From CAYWKS01 sp964458935 (GTDB lineage Bacteria > Planctomycetota > Phycisphaerae > Phycisphaerales > Zrk34), in NCBI GenBank assembly GCA_964458935.1, contig CAYWKS010000012.1:1-64000 (forward strand): DNA of 64,000 bases, in the 5' to 3' direction. The translations under genes were made by a program, and so were the position numbers. The notes below the pieces were generated by a model, which ran no database searches, was not told the DNA's origin, and saw only the letters and a list, made by a program, of their open reading frames with translations. Below are positions 55,105 to 63,558 of the stretch, one piece after another. Every line of letters starts with the position of its first letter. Position 1 is the first letter of the stretch.

Positions 55105-55653
55105 TCACTCGGACAGCTTGATCTGCCGGGTCTTGCCCCGCCAGGTCGCGGTGAGGGTCAGCGGCGGGTCCGGCGCGTCGATCTGCGCCCACGCCGAGCC
55201 GTCACGCTGCGGCTTGGCGGTGCGGCCGGACCCTTCGATGACCAGTTCCGCGTCCGGGTCCGCCTCCCCGCGCAACGTCGCCTCCTGGCCGCGCAGGTAC
55301 GACCCGGCGTTGGTGATGATGACGAACGGCTCATCGGCGCGGATCGCTTGGTGATAGGCCCGCATGGCGCGGATGTCGACGTCGGTGGGTGGCTCGGGCG
55401 CGTGGTCGTGCATCATCTGGGCGATCTTCCGGCGCAGCGCCTCGCCCCGGTAGACCGGCGGCTGGGCGTACATCGACCCGCGTTCGCCGTGGCATCGCGC
55501 GCAGTCGTGCGCGAAGGTGGAGACCGGCGGCTGGGGCACGTCGACCACCGGTGCGACCGGCCCGCCGAAGCGCCCGGGCTCGCGATCATCGCACCCCCAC
55601 GCCCAGGTCGCGGCCAGCACCAGCAGCACGCCCAGCCACGCCCCTCGTCTCAC
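55105..55653 (-). CDS. Mono-haem c-type cytochrome lipoprotein
   Basis: 182 aa. Starts at GTG 55653, which overlaps the hpf stop (GTGA). Signal peptide with lipobox-like WAWGC, then the haem site CARCHGERG (CxxCH) at ~55 and candidate axial Met residues in IAQMMHDHAPE. A C-terminal beta region (EAD/ELVIEGSG...) follows. It is likely an electron carrier on the outer face of the membrane, matured by the system II genes at 10-13 kb. Confidence 0.8.
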   Translation of the reverse strand: MRRGAWLGVLLVLAATWAWGCDDREPGRFGGPVAPVVDVPQPPVSTFAHDCARCHGERGSMYAQPPVYRGEALRRKIAQMMHDHAPEPPTDVDIRAMRAYHQAIRADEPFVIITNAGSYLRGQEATLRGEADPDAELVIEGSGRTAKPQRDGSAWAQIDAPDPPLTLTATWRGKTRQIKLSE

Positions 55654-55970
55654 GCCCGATCCTTCTGCTTGTCCTTCTCGAGGCGATGCGCCAGGGCCCG
55701 CTCGAGCTTCTCCGCGGCGTGCTTGATCGCGGTGTAGAGATCGCGGTCGGTTGACTCGACGGCGATCGGGTCGCGGCCGGCCGGCCGGGCTTCCATCATG
55801 CACCGCTGGTCGTCGCTGCCGGCCTTCTTGGATTTGTCATCCCGCAGGTGTACCTCGACGCGGGTGATCCGCTCGCCGAACCGCTTGAGCGTCCGCTCGA
55901 CCTCCTGGTGCACGTGGCTCTCGATCGCCGGGGAGGTGTCCACATCGCCGAAGTTGACTTGTACTTTCAT
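55650..55970 (-). CDS. hpf: Ribosome hibernation promoting factor (short HPF/RaiA)
   Basis: 106 aa. Single beta-alpha-beta-beta-beta-alpha domain without the long-HPF dimerisation tail: MKVQVNFGDVDTSPAIESHV, RVEVHLRDDKS and DLYTAIKHAAEKLERAL. It binds the decoding region of stalled ribosomes in starvation. It is translationally coupled to the downstream cytochrome gene by a 4-bp GTGA overlap. Confidence 0.88.
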   Translation of the reverse strand: MKVQVNFGDVDTSPAIESHVHQEVERTLKRFGERITRVEVHLRDDKSKKAGSDDQRCMMEARPAGRDPIAVESTDRDLYTAIKHAAEKLERALAHRLEKDKQKDRA

Positions 55971-56010
55971 GGTGCCCCATTGTATCCGCCCGTCCGAGGC
56001 AAGTGCACGC

Positions 56011-57006
56011 TCACCCCGCCACCCGCGGCTGTTCCGCCCGCCGCTTGATGTTCTCCAGCACGTGCAGGTGGATGCGGTGGATGATGTGGTCCGACCACAA
56101 CCGCCAGTACGTCTGCGGCCAGACGTCGTGCGTGTACCAGGTTGTACCGACCAGCCGCGTCCGCGACCCGCCGTCGAGCGGGATGAGGTCGAACCGGCCC
56201 CGCCGCGCGACGAAGTAGCCCCCGTGCGCGTGCGGCGTGTGAAGCGACGGGTAGGGGGACAGCTCCGTCATCGGCGGGGGGCTTTCGATCACGTCGAACG
56301 CCAGGCGGCGGGGCTCGTCCCACGCGGTGATCGGCTCGACGAACGCGCCGGTGCTGAACACGCAGCGGCGGACGGCGCCCACGCCCCGGCCGTCGATCTC
56401 CGCACGGACCGGGTACGCCACGCCCGCCCGGAACAGCAGCTCACGCGGCTTGGGCAGCGCGCTGAACGCGATGACCTGCCGCCACACCGCGCCCGGCGGG
56501 GCGTCGACCGTGACCGCGCTGTCCACCCGGAGCAGGGGCGCCGCCGGGGCAAGGCGCGACTCGGCCCCGGCGAGCAGCGGGCCCAGCAGCGTCACGCCGA
56601 TGATCCACCACATCCGCGCCCGCCGGCCGGGGCTTCGGGCGCCCGCGGCCCCGCCGATCAGCGCCCCGACGAGCAGGGCCGGCACCCACAGCGGCGCGGC
56701 CATGGCGATGCAGATCACGCCTTCGATGGCGAACACGAGCAGCCCCACCGCCAGCAGGGCGGCGCTGGCCAGCGCCGTCGACAGAACCCCCGTGCCCATG
56801 CCGCGGGCGACCAGCCCGCACAGCAACCCCTGCACCAGCGGCAGCACCACAAACAGCGTCCACCCATAGGCCCCGCTCCAGTGCAGCAGCCCCGCGACGA
56901 GGGCCAGCGCGACGCCCCCGGCGATCAAGGCCGCCAGCGGCAAGGCCGGCCACACGTGCGCGGCGGGGCGCTCGGGCGGGCGGATCGGTGGTGGGTCGGC
57001 GTTCAT
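56011..57006 (-). CDS. Membrane protein with SRPBCC-like C-terminal domain
   Basis: 331 aa. Four or five hydrophobic segments in the first 160 residues are followed by a soluble domain that starts LLRVDSAVTVDAPPGAVWRQVIAFS and ends with HHRIHLHVL-like HIIHRIHLHVLENIKRR. This is the START/SRPBCC hydrophobic-ligand fold. The ligand is unknown. The gene lies 10 bp after the GbsR/MarR regulator and likely forms an operon with it, so it is presumably controlled by that regulator. Confidence 0.7.
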   Translation of the reverse strand: MNADPPPIRPPERPAAHVWPALPLAALIAGGVALALVAGLLHWSGAYGWTLFVVLPLVQGLLCGLVARGMGTGVLSTALASAALLAVGLLVFAIEGVICIAMAAPLWVPALLVGALIGGAAGARSPGRRARMWWIIGVTLLGPLLAGAESRLAPAAPLLRVDSAVTVDAPPGAVWRQVIAFSALPKPRELLFRAGVAYPVRAEIDGRGVGAVRRCVFSTGAFVEPITAWDEPRRLAFDVIESPPPMTELSPYPSLHTPHAHGGYFVARRGRFDLIPLDGGSRTRLVGTTWYTHDVWPQTYWRLWSDHIIHRIHLHVLENIKRRAEQPRVAG

Positions 57007-57016
57007 GGTTGGCCCC

Positions 57017-57541
57017 CTAGCGTTGGAGCATGCCTTCGAGCTTGCCCCGGAGCGAGGCCATCCGCTTGAGCGTGGCCGGGGAGAACCGCCGCACCTGGTC
57101 GTACCAGCGGCACATGGTTTGCATGAAGTCGAGCATCGCCTTCAGCCGCTTGCGGGTGTGCTCGTCGGGTCGGCGTTCCCGTTCCAACTCCTCGACGCAC
57201 TCGCGGAGCAGGGCGACCGTCGGATCGATCTCGCGCTTCTTCCGCTCGTCGAGGATGATGCGGAACATCTCCCAGACGTCGTCGAGCGTCTGGAAGTAGT
57301 CGCGGCGATCGCCCAGCGCGTGGGTGACACGGACGATGCCCCAGCCCTGCAGCTCGCGGAGGCTGGTCGAGACGTTCGACCGGGCCACGCCCAGCGCCTC
57401 GGTGATCTGCTCGGCGTTGAGCGGCACCGGCCAGACGTACAGCAGGGCGTGGACCTGCGCCACGGTGCGGTTGATGCCCCAGCGGGCGCCCATCTCGCCC
57501 CAGTGCAGGATGAACTTGCGTTGTGCGGGCGTGAGCTGCAT
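57017..57541 (-). CDS. GbsR/MarR-family transcriptional regulator
   Basis: 174 aa. N-terminal winged helix: AEQITEALGVARSNVSTSLRELQGWGIVRVTHALGDRRDYFQ, read in parts, is typical of GbsR-type proteins, which control osmolyte uptake and related genes. A C-terminal coiled dimerisation region follows. The palindrome at 57554-57573, 13 bp before its start, is probably its operator. Confidence 0.9.
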   Translation of the reverse strand: MQLTPAQRKFILHWGEMGARWGINRTVAQVHALLYVWPVPLNAEQITEALGVARSNVSTSLRELQGWGIVRVTHALGDRRDYFQTLDDVWEMFRIILDERKKREIDPTVALLRECVEELERERRPDEHTRKRLKAMLDFMQTMCRWYDQVRRFSPATLKRMASLRGKLEGMLQR

Positions 57542-57553
57542 GAAGATTCCGTA

Positions 57554-57573
57554 ATTTCAGTATCGACTAAAAT
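57554..57573. promoter_or_regulatory. Likely operator of the GbsR/MarR regulator
   Basis: ATTTCAGT-ATCG-ACTAAAAT: 8-bp arms with one mismatch around a 4-bp centre, in an AT-rich island between the regulator gene and the OYE gene. The size and place fit an autoregulatory MarR-type site. Confidence 0.6.
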
Positions 57574-57644
57574 AACAGTAAGCCCTTCCCCCGCCCCGGT
57601 CAAGCGGAAACCGCCCGGCCCCGCGACCCGGCCCCGCGAGGGGC

Positions 57645-59120
57645 TCAGCCCTTGCCGGCCTTGATCTTCTTCACCATCGCCGCCTGCTCGCTGCCCTTGT
57701 AGTACGGGTCCAGCGGGTAGCAGCCGCTCACGATCCCGTTCCGCGGCGCCGTCGTGCAATCGCTGAACGTCCGGCAGACCCGCTTGGCCTCGAACGGCTC
57801 GCCACGCAAGGCGTGCACCGGCATCTCGGGATAGCTCAGCACCATCCGCCCGATGCCCACGCAGTCGGCCCAGCCGTCGCGGACCGCCGCCTGCGCCACG
57901 TGCGGCAGAAACTCCTGCAGATACGTGTAACCCGTGCCCACCAGGCACAGGTCCTCGAACTCGCCCTTGAGCTGGCGGACCACGTGCATCTGACGCGCCA
58001 CCCCGATCAGCGGGTCCTCCGGCGGCTGGTAGCCGTCGCTCGGCGGGTACAGCGCCGGACGCTGAATGTGCGGGTTGTAGTACGGCGAGCCCGCCGACAG
58101 GTTGACCAGCCGCACGTCCAGCTCACGCAGCAGCGCCAGGAACATCCGCGTCTCGGTCAGGTCGATCTCCAGCGGGTTGTCCCGGTTGCACCCGAAGCCC
58201 GGGTAGGGGGCCTGCCAGTCGTCGACCACGCCCGGGCCCAGCTTCACGCCCTCGGTCAGCTCCGGGTCGGGCTTGAACGGCGGCATGTCGAACGCCGACA
58301 GCCGCACCCCGATCGCCAGCCCCGGCGCCTCGGCCCGGATGCCCTCCACGACCCGGCGGATGATCGCCGTGCGGTTCTCGAACGACCCGCCGAACTCGCC
58401 CGGCCGATCGTACGCCGACAGAAACTCGTGAAGCAGGTACCCGTGGCAGTGCTTGATGTCGACGAAGTCGTAACCGATCTCCCCGGCCAGCTTCGCCGCC
58501 TTGACGTAGCAGTCGATCAGGTCCTTGACGTCGTCATCGCTCATGATCGCCGCGTCGGGGTCCACGCCGAACCGCGCGTCCAGCAGCGGGTGGTGATAGG
58601 CGATCAGCGACTCCAGCCGATCCTTGCGGTTGGGCCGGCAGAACCGGCCCGAGTGCGTGAGCTGCAGCCCGACCACCAGGCCGGCGTCGTTGCCCATCTG
58701 CTGGCGGTGGTGCTCGGCGAGCGTTTCACGCAGGCCCGCGATGTCGGCCTGGGTCGTCGCGTTGAGCATGAGCTGGTTGGGATTGGCCCGGCCGTCCGGG
58801 CGGACCGCCACCGCCTCCCCGCCCCAGATCAGCTTCGCGCCCGATAGCCCGAAACGCTGCCAGCGCCGAACCCCGCTCTCCGTCGGCCGGCCGTCCGTCG
58901 TCCCGTCCCAACCCTCCATCGGGTGGATGCACCACCGGTTGCCGATCGTCAGTTCACCCGCACGGATCGGCTGCGCCAGCGGCGAACCGTCGCCCGATTC
59001 CACCTCGCCGTCGAGCGGCAGCGTCACCCCCAGTTCGTCGAGGGCGGCCGCCAATGCGTCGCTCGTCTTCAGGGTCGGGATCCGTGTAAACGTGCCGCGC
59101 TGAGCCATGTGCTGATCCAT
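57645..59120 (-). CDS. NADH:flavin oxidoreductase (Old Yellow Enzyme family)
   Basis: 491 aa, about 100 residues longer than small OYEs. FMN-binding barrel: NRWCIHPMEGWDGTTDG, IWGGEAVAVRPDGRANPNQL, VGLQLTHSGRFCRPN and FVDIKHCHGYLLHEFLS, in which the HCHGYL motif carries the substrate-binding His pair. The C-terminal part ends with CxxxxC-like ...CRTFSDCTTAPRNG. It reduces activated double bonds or related substrates using NAD(P)H. A second ATG four codons on (59108) has a better-spaced AGGA and may be the real start. Confidence 0.86.
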   Translation of the reverse strand: MDQHMAQRGTFTRIPTLKTSDALAAALDELGVTLPLDGEVESGDGSPLAQPIRAGELTIGNRWCIHPMEGWDGTTDGRPTESGVRRWQRFGLSGAKLIWGGEAVAVRPDGRANPNQLMLNATTQADIAGLRETLAEHHRQQMGNDAGLVVGLQLTHSGRFCRPNRKDRLESLIAYHHPLLDARFGVDPDAAIMSDDDVKDLIDCYVKAAKLAGEIGYDFVDIKHCHGYLLHEFLSAYDRPGEFGGSFENRTAIIRRVVEGIRAEAPGLAIGVRLSAFDMPPFKPDPELTEGVKLGPGVVDDWQAPYPGFGCNRDNPLEIDLTETRMFLALLRELDVRLVNLSAGSPYYNPHIQRPALYPPSDGYQPPEDPLIGVARQMHVVRQLKGEFEDLCLVGTGYTYLQEFLPHVAQAAVRDGWADCVGIGRMVLSYPEMPVHALRGEPFEAKRVCRTFSDCTTAPRNGIVSGCYPLDPYYKGSEQAAMVKKIKAGKG

Positions 59121-59353
59121 CCTGTCGCGTTATGGGGGGCCTGGGTCCGTCGAGGGGCAGATTGTAGTGGCGGCCCGCGGCAGCGGCCAACCGATGCATA
59201 ACCCAATCCCGCCCCATGCGTCACAACGTCAACTCACACGCAATCACCCGCGCCGCCATACGCGGCAGCGGCCATGCCCTGCCCCGGGTAGAACCGGCCC
59301 CGCGGCGCGGTACACTCTCGCAACGCCAGCAACACCTCGCGAGGATGCCCACC

Positions 59354-60451
59354 ATGCCATGGACCAAGCAAATCGCTGTCGCCGGCCTGTCGGCCGCCCT
59401 GCTCGCCGCGCCGATCCACGCCGGCGCCCAGCCCACCGGCGCCGACCGCCGACCGCCACTGCCCGACCCCGACAAGCAGCCCGCGGACATGGACCAGCCC
59501 GTCCAGGTCTTCATCCTCATGGGCCAGTCCAACATGTTCGGCTTCGGACGGGTCGGCCCGGCCGATCAGCGCGGCACCCTCGCCCACGCCGTCCATGCCG
59601 AGAACAAGTACCCCCACCTCGTAGACGACCAGGGCGACTGGACCGAACGCCGCGATGTGCGTTACGTCCAGGTCATGCACCGACGCGACAAGATGAACCT
59701 GGTGCGTAACGAATGGCTGACCGTCCGCGGCCGGCACATCGGCCCCGAGCTGCAGTTCGGACACATCATGGGCCACACACTCGACGCCCCGGTGCTCGTG
59801 CTCAAGACCTGCATCGGCAACCGCAGCCTCGGCTGGGACCTGCTCCCGCCCGGCAGCGAACGCTTCGAGCACGACGGCAAGGTCTACGCCGGCTACAAGG
59901 ACTCGCCCCCGTCGTGGCAGAAGGGCACCGAGCCCGAGCCCATCGGATGGTACGCCGGCAAGCAGTACGACGACGACGTGGCCAATGCCAAGCGGATCCT
60001 CGCCGACCTCGGCAACTACTACCCCGGTGCGACCGAATACGAGGTGGCCGGCTTCGTCTGGTGGCAGGGCCACAAGGACCGCAACCCCGCACACGCCGGC
60101 CGCTACGAGCAGAACCTCGTCCGGCTGATCAAGGCCCTGCGCAACGACTTCGACGCCCCCGACGCGAAGTTCACCCTCGCCACCATCGCCTTCGGCGGCG
60201 AGAAGCTCGACGGCCACGGCCTGACCATCGCCAACGCCCAGCTCGCCGTCAGCGGCGACATCGGTCGTTACCCCGAATTCCAGGGCAACGTGAAGACGAT
60301 CGACGCCCGACCCTTCTGGCGCGACAAGAGCGTCTCCCCGTCCGGCGCCGGCTACCACTACAACCACAACGCCCAGACCTACATAGACGTCGGCCATGCG
60401 CTCGGCTGGGCCATGGCCGACCTGCTTGAGAACCAGTCTCCAACCCGATGA
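59354..60451 (+). CDS. Sialate O-acetylesterase-domain (SASA) protein, exported
   Basis: 365 aa with signal peptide (...AALLAAPIHAGAQ). Catalytic Ser in FILMGQSNMFGFG, the oxyanion/second block IGPELQFGHIM, and the VWWQGHKD block typical of the SASA domain. The catalytic Asp/His are near the C-terminus. It deacetylates an unknown acetylated polysaccharide. The ATG at 59354 has GAGGA 9-13 nt upstream and a -10-like TACACT (59311-59316). It stands 30 bp before the sulfatase gene. Confidence 0.82.
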   Translation: MPWTKQIAVAGLSAALLAAPIHAGAQPTGADRRPPLPDPDKQPADMDQPVQVFILMGQSNMFGFGRVGPADQRGTLAHAVHAENKYPHLVDDQGDWTERRDVRYVQVMHRRDKMNLVRNEWLTVRGRHIGPELQFGHIMGHTLDAPVLVLKTCIGNRSLGWDLLPPGSERFEHDGKVYAGYKDSPPSWQKGTEPEPIGWYAGKQYDDDVANAKRILADLGNYYPGATEYEVAGFVWWQGHKDRNPAHAGRYEQNLVRLIKALRNDFDAPDAKFTLATIAFGGEKLDGHGLTIANAQLAVSGDIGRYPEFQGNVKTIDARPFWRDKSVSPSGAGYHYNHNAQTYIDVGHALGWAMADLLENQSPTR

Positions 60452-60481
60452 ATCCACGCACTCGCCGAGAAGGATAGGATC

Positions 60482-61969
60482 ATGCATCGCATCGCTTGCC
60501 TGCTCAGCTTGCTTGGCCTGGTCTCCTGCGGCGCCGCCACGCACGCCGCCGATCGACCCAACGTCCTGATGTTCCTCGTGGACGACATGGGGTTGATGGA
60601 CAGTTCGGCGGCGTTTCTGACCGATGCCCGGGGCAATCCGAACAAGCACCCGCTTAACGACTTCTATCGCACGCCGAACCTCGAGCAACTGGCCGGGCGC
60701 GGCATGCGGTACAGCCAGTTCTACGCCAACAGCGTCTGCTCACCGACGCGCGTGACGATCATGACCGGCCAGAACGCCGCGCGCCACCGGACCACGCAGT
60801 GGATCAGTCCGTTCAGCAGGAATGCCGGGCCTGAGGGTTGGAACTGGCAGGGGCTGACCCGCGACCACGTCACGCTCCCGCGCCTCCTGCAGCAGGCCGG
60901 CTACCGCACCATTCACGTCGGCAAGGGCCACTTCGGGCCCAGGCATTCCGACGGCGCCGCCATCATGCCCATCGGGTTTGATGTCAACATCGGCGGAAGC
61001 GCCGTGGGTCGCCCGGACTCCTACTACGGCACGAAGGACTTCGGCGCGGGAGGCCAACGCCCCGTACCCCACCTCGAGCAGTACCACGGCCGGGACATCT
61101 ACCTGACCGAAGCCCTGACGATCGAGATGAACAAGGCCATCACGCAGGCTGTCGAGGACGACCAGCCGTTCTTCGCCTATATGAGCCATTACGCCGTGCA
61201 CGCACCGTTCAATCCGGACCCGCGATTCATCGAGCATTACCGCGATACGAACAAGAGCCGCAAGGCCAGGGCCTTCGCCACCATGATCGAGGGGATCGAC
61301 AAGAGCCTCGGCGATATTCTGGCGCACATCGAGAGGCTCGGCGTCGCGGAGAACACGCTCGTCATCTTCCTCGGCGACAACGGGTCCGATGCGCCGCTCG
61401 GTGATACGCACGGCTACACGTCGTCCGCCCCCCTGCGTGGCAAGAAGGCCACGCACTACGAAGGCGGCATGCGCGTGCCGTTCGTCGTCGCTTGGGCCGC
61501 CCCCGCGCCGGACGCACCCGTGCAGAAACGCTTGCCCATCGCGACGGGCATCGTCCACGACCGCTTCGCGTCGATCTGTGACCTCATGCCGACCATCCTC
61601 CGGCTGACCGAGGTTCAGGCGCCGGATGGCCACGTCATGGACGGCCACGATCTCTGGCCGGAGTTCGCGGGCCAGCGCACCGACAATCCGCAGAAGTTCC
61701 TCATGCATTTCCCGCACAAGCACCGCAGCAGCTACTTCACCGTCTACCGCCACGAGAACTGGAAACTCATCTACCACTATCACCGCTCCGGTGAACAGCG
61801 GTACGAGCTATTCGACCTCGACGCCGACCCTTACGAGACGGCGAATGTCGCGAGCGAGCGGCCGGAGGTGCTGAAGCGGATGGTTGCGGCGATGCGCAGC
61901 GAACTCGACGCCGTCGACGCGGTGTACCCCACGGCGGAGGACTCGGACACCGTGCTCAAGCCGAACTGA
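60482..61969 (+). CDS. Exported sulfatase (arylsulfatase type)
   Basis: 495 aa. Signal peptide with a lipobox-like LVSC. Metal-binding PNVLMFLVDDMG, the formylglycine motif CSPTR (Cys form, so an FGE-type maturase is needed), TGQNAARHR, HYAVHAPF, and a second metal-binding FLGDNGSDAP. It should hydrolyse sulfate esters on polysaccharides. With the SASA esterase just upstream it forms a small degradation pair, probably on one transcript. Confidence 0.9.
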   Translation: MHRIACLLSLLGLVSCGAATHAADRPNVLMFLVDDMGLMDSSAAFLTDARGNPNKHPLNDFYRTPNLEQLAGRGMRYSQFYANSVCSPTRVTIMTGQNAARHRTTQWISPFSRNAGPEGWNWQGLTRDHVTLPRLLQQAGYRTIHVGKGHFGPRHSDGAAIMPIGFDVNIGGSAVGRPDSYYGTKDFGAGGQRPVPHLEQYHGRDIYLTEALTIEMNKAITQAVEDDQPFFAYMSHYAVHAPFNPDPRFIEHYRDTNKSRKARAFATMIEGIDKSLGDILAHIERLGVAENTLVIFLGDNGSDAPLGDTHGYTSSAPLRGKKATHYEGGMRVPFVVAWAAPAPDAPVQKRLPIATGIVHDRFASICDLMPTILRLTEVQAPDGHVMDGHDLWPEFAGQRTDNPQKFLMHFPHKHRSSYFTVYRHENWKLIYHYHRSGEQRYELFDLDADPYETANVASERPEVLKRMVAAMRSELDAVDAVYPTAEDSDTVLKPN

Positions 61970-61985
61970 TGCCCGCGGTGGCGTC

Positions 61986-62030
61986 AGCCGGCCACCTGCA
62001 CGCCCGGCGCGCACGGGCGCGGCGGCTTTT
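61986..62030 (+). terminator. Probable terminator after the sulfatase
   Basis: Nested stems AGCCG/CGGCT (61986-61990 with 62023-62027) and CGCCCG/CGGGCG (62001-62006 with 62014-62019), then TTTT. Confidence 0.4.
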
Positions 62031-62473
62031 CCGGGGCCCCACGCTTTTTTCGCAGTTTTTTTCATCGCATGACCTCGACGGGATTTACAGCGAATCCGTG
62101 GCGCGACCGCGACACCCCGGCGCGCGCGGGCCGGGGTCGCCGCACCAGGGTAGGGGCGCCATAGTTTTCGACCCCCACCCCGCCCCCGGACCCGGCCAGG
62201 CCGGCCGACGCATCGGTGCGCGACGAATATGGACAATGCCCTCCATCCCCATCCATCGGCCCCGCCGTGTCCGGCCGGACACGGGCGGACACACCCGCCA
62301 TGTAATCGCAAGTCGATGTATGAAAGTAGTTTACAATCGTTGGCCGCCCCGGGGGGACCGGGGGGCGGACACGCGACCCCGGCGCGCGCCCGATCGCGTC
62401 GCCAACACGCAGGCGCGCGGCATCATCCGCACGCTGGCAACAGCATGCGCAATGCGCGGCAACGGCCCGACGC
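62031..62473. other. Intergenic, no gene seen
   Basis: Between the sulfatase and accA stops (convergent). Contains T-runs at 62045-62061, a GC-rich hairpin around 62341-62367 and two copies of GGGCGGACAC (near 62283 and 62366). No credible coding frame. Confidence 0.4.
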
Positions 62474-63457
62474 TCACGCCGCGGTGAACTCGCCGATCTT
62501 CCGCAGCTTGTCGTACCGCCGGCGGATGAGGTTGTCGATCTTGTACCGCTTGAGGTCCCGAAGCGTCTTGGTGATCCACTCTTCGAGCTTGGTCTGCGCC
62601 ATCTCGGCGTCGCGGTGCGCCCCGCCGACCGGCTCGGCCACGATGTCGTCGATCACCCCCAGCTCCAGGTTGTCCCGCGCGGTCAGGTGCAGTTGCTCAG
62701 CCGCGTCGGCCGTGTGCTCCCCGTCTCGCCACAGGATCGCCGAGCAGTTCTCCGGGCTGATCACCGAATACCACGCGTACTGCATCATCGCCACCCGATC
62801 GCCCACGCCGATGCCCAGCGCACCGCCGCTGCCGCCCTCGCCGATCACGATGCACGCGATCGGCACACGCAATTTGCTCATCTCCCGCAGGTTCACCGCG
62901 ATCGCTTCCGCCACGCCCCGCTCCTCCGATCCCACGCCCGGGTACGCGCCCGCCGTGTCGATCATCGTCACGATCGGCAGCTCGAACTTCTCCGCCAACT
63001 GCATCTTCGCCAGCGCCTTGCGGTACCCTTCGGGGTGGGCGCAGCCGAAGTTCGCCGCGATCTTCTCCTTGGTGTCGCGACCCTTGTGGTGCGCGACGAT
63101 CAGGCACTTGTGCGGGCCGACCCGGCCGAAACCCGTGATGATCGCCTGGTCGTCGCCGAATCGCCGGTCGCCGTGCAGCTCGCAGAAGTCCTTCACGAAG
63201 GCGCGGATGTAGTCGATCGCCTGAGGCCGCGCCGGGTGCCGGGCGACCTGCACCGTCTGCCACCGGGTGAGCTTGTCGTAGGTGCGGGTCAGCAGGGCCG
63301 CGTGGCTCTGGCGGAGCTTCTGGACCTCCTCCGAATAGCCGTGCGTCTCGCCGCTGGCGTTGCGCTCAAGCTCGGCGATCTGCTTCTCGAGTTGGATCAG
63401 CGGCTTCTCGAACTCCAGCTCGAACGCGCCGCTGTAGTTGGGCGTACCATTGGCCAT
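62474..63457 (-). CDS. accA: Acetyl-CoA carboxylase carboxyltransferase subunit alpha
   Basis: 327 aa. Makes malonyl-CoA with AccD for fatty-acid synthesis. N-terminal LEFEKPLIQLEKQIAELE, then FCELHGDRRFGDDQAI, MIDTAGAYPGVGSEERG, CIVIGEGGSGGALGIGVGD and YSVISPENCSAILW. The ATG at 63457 follows GGAG. Longer frames upstream are not supported. Confidence 0.95.
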   Translation of the reverse strand: MANGTPNYSGAFELEFEKPLIQLEKQIAELERNASGETHGYSEEVQKLRQSHAALLTRTYDKLTRWQTVQVARHPARPQAIDYIRAFVKDFCELHGDRRFGDDQAIITGFGRVGPHKCLIVAHHKGRDTKEKIAANFGCAHPEGYRKALAKMQLAEKFELPIVTMIDTAGAYPGVGSEERGVAEAIAVNLREMSKLRVPIACIVIGEGGSGGALGIGVGDRVAMMQYAWYSVISPENCSAILWRDGEHTADAAEQLHLTARDNLELGVIDDIVAEPVGGAHRDAEMAQTKLEEWITKTLRDLKRYKIDNLIRRRYDKLRKIGEFTAA

Positions 63458-63518
63458 GGGGCAGCTCCGTCGCCCGCCTCCGCCGTGAGACGCGTCGCGG
63501 GCTGGTTGCGAATCCTTT

Positions 63519-63548
63519 AGCATACGCAAACGCACGGTCGCACGACAA
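63519..63548 (-). promoter_or_regulatory. Possible sigma70-like promoter of accA
   Basis: Minus strand: -35 TTGTCG (63548..63543), 18-nt spacer, -10 TATGCT (63524..63519). Leader about 55 nt. Confidence 0.5.
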
Positions 63549-63558
63549 GACGCATGCC

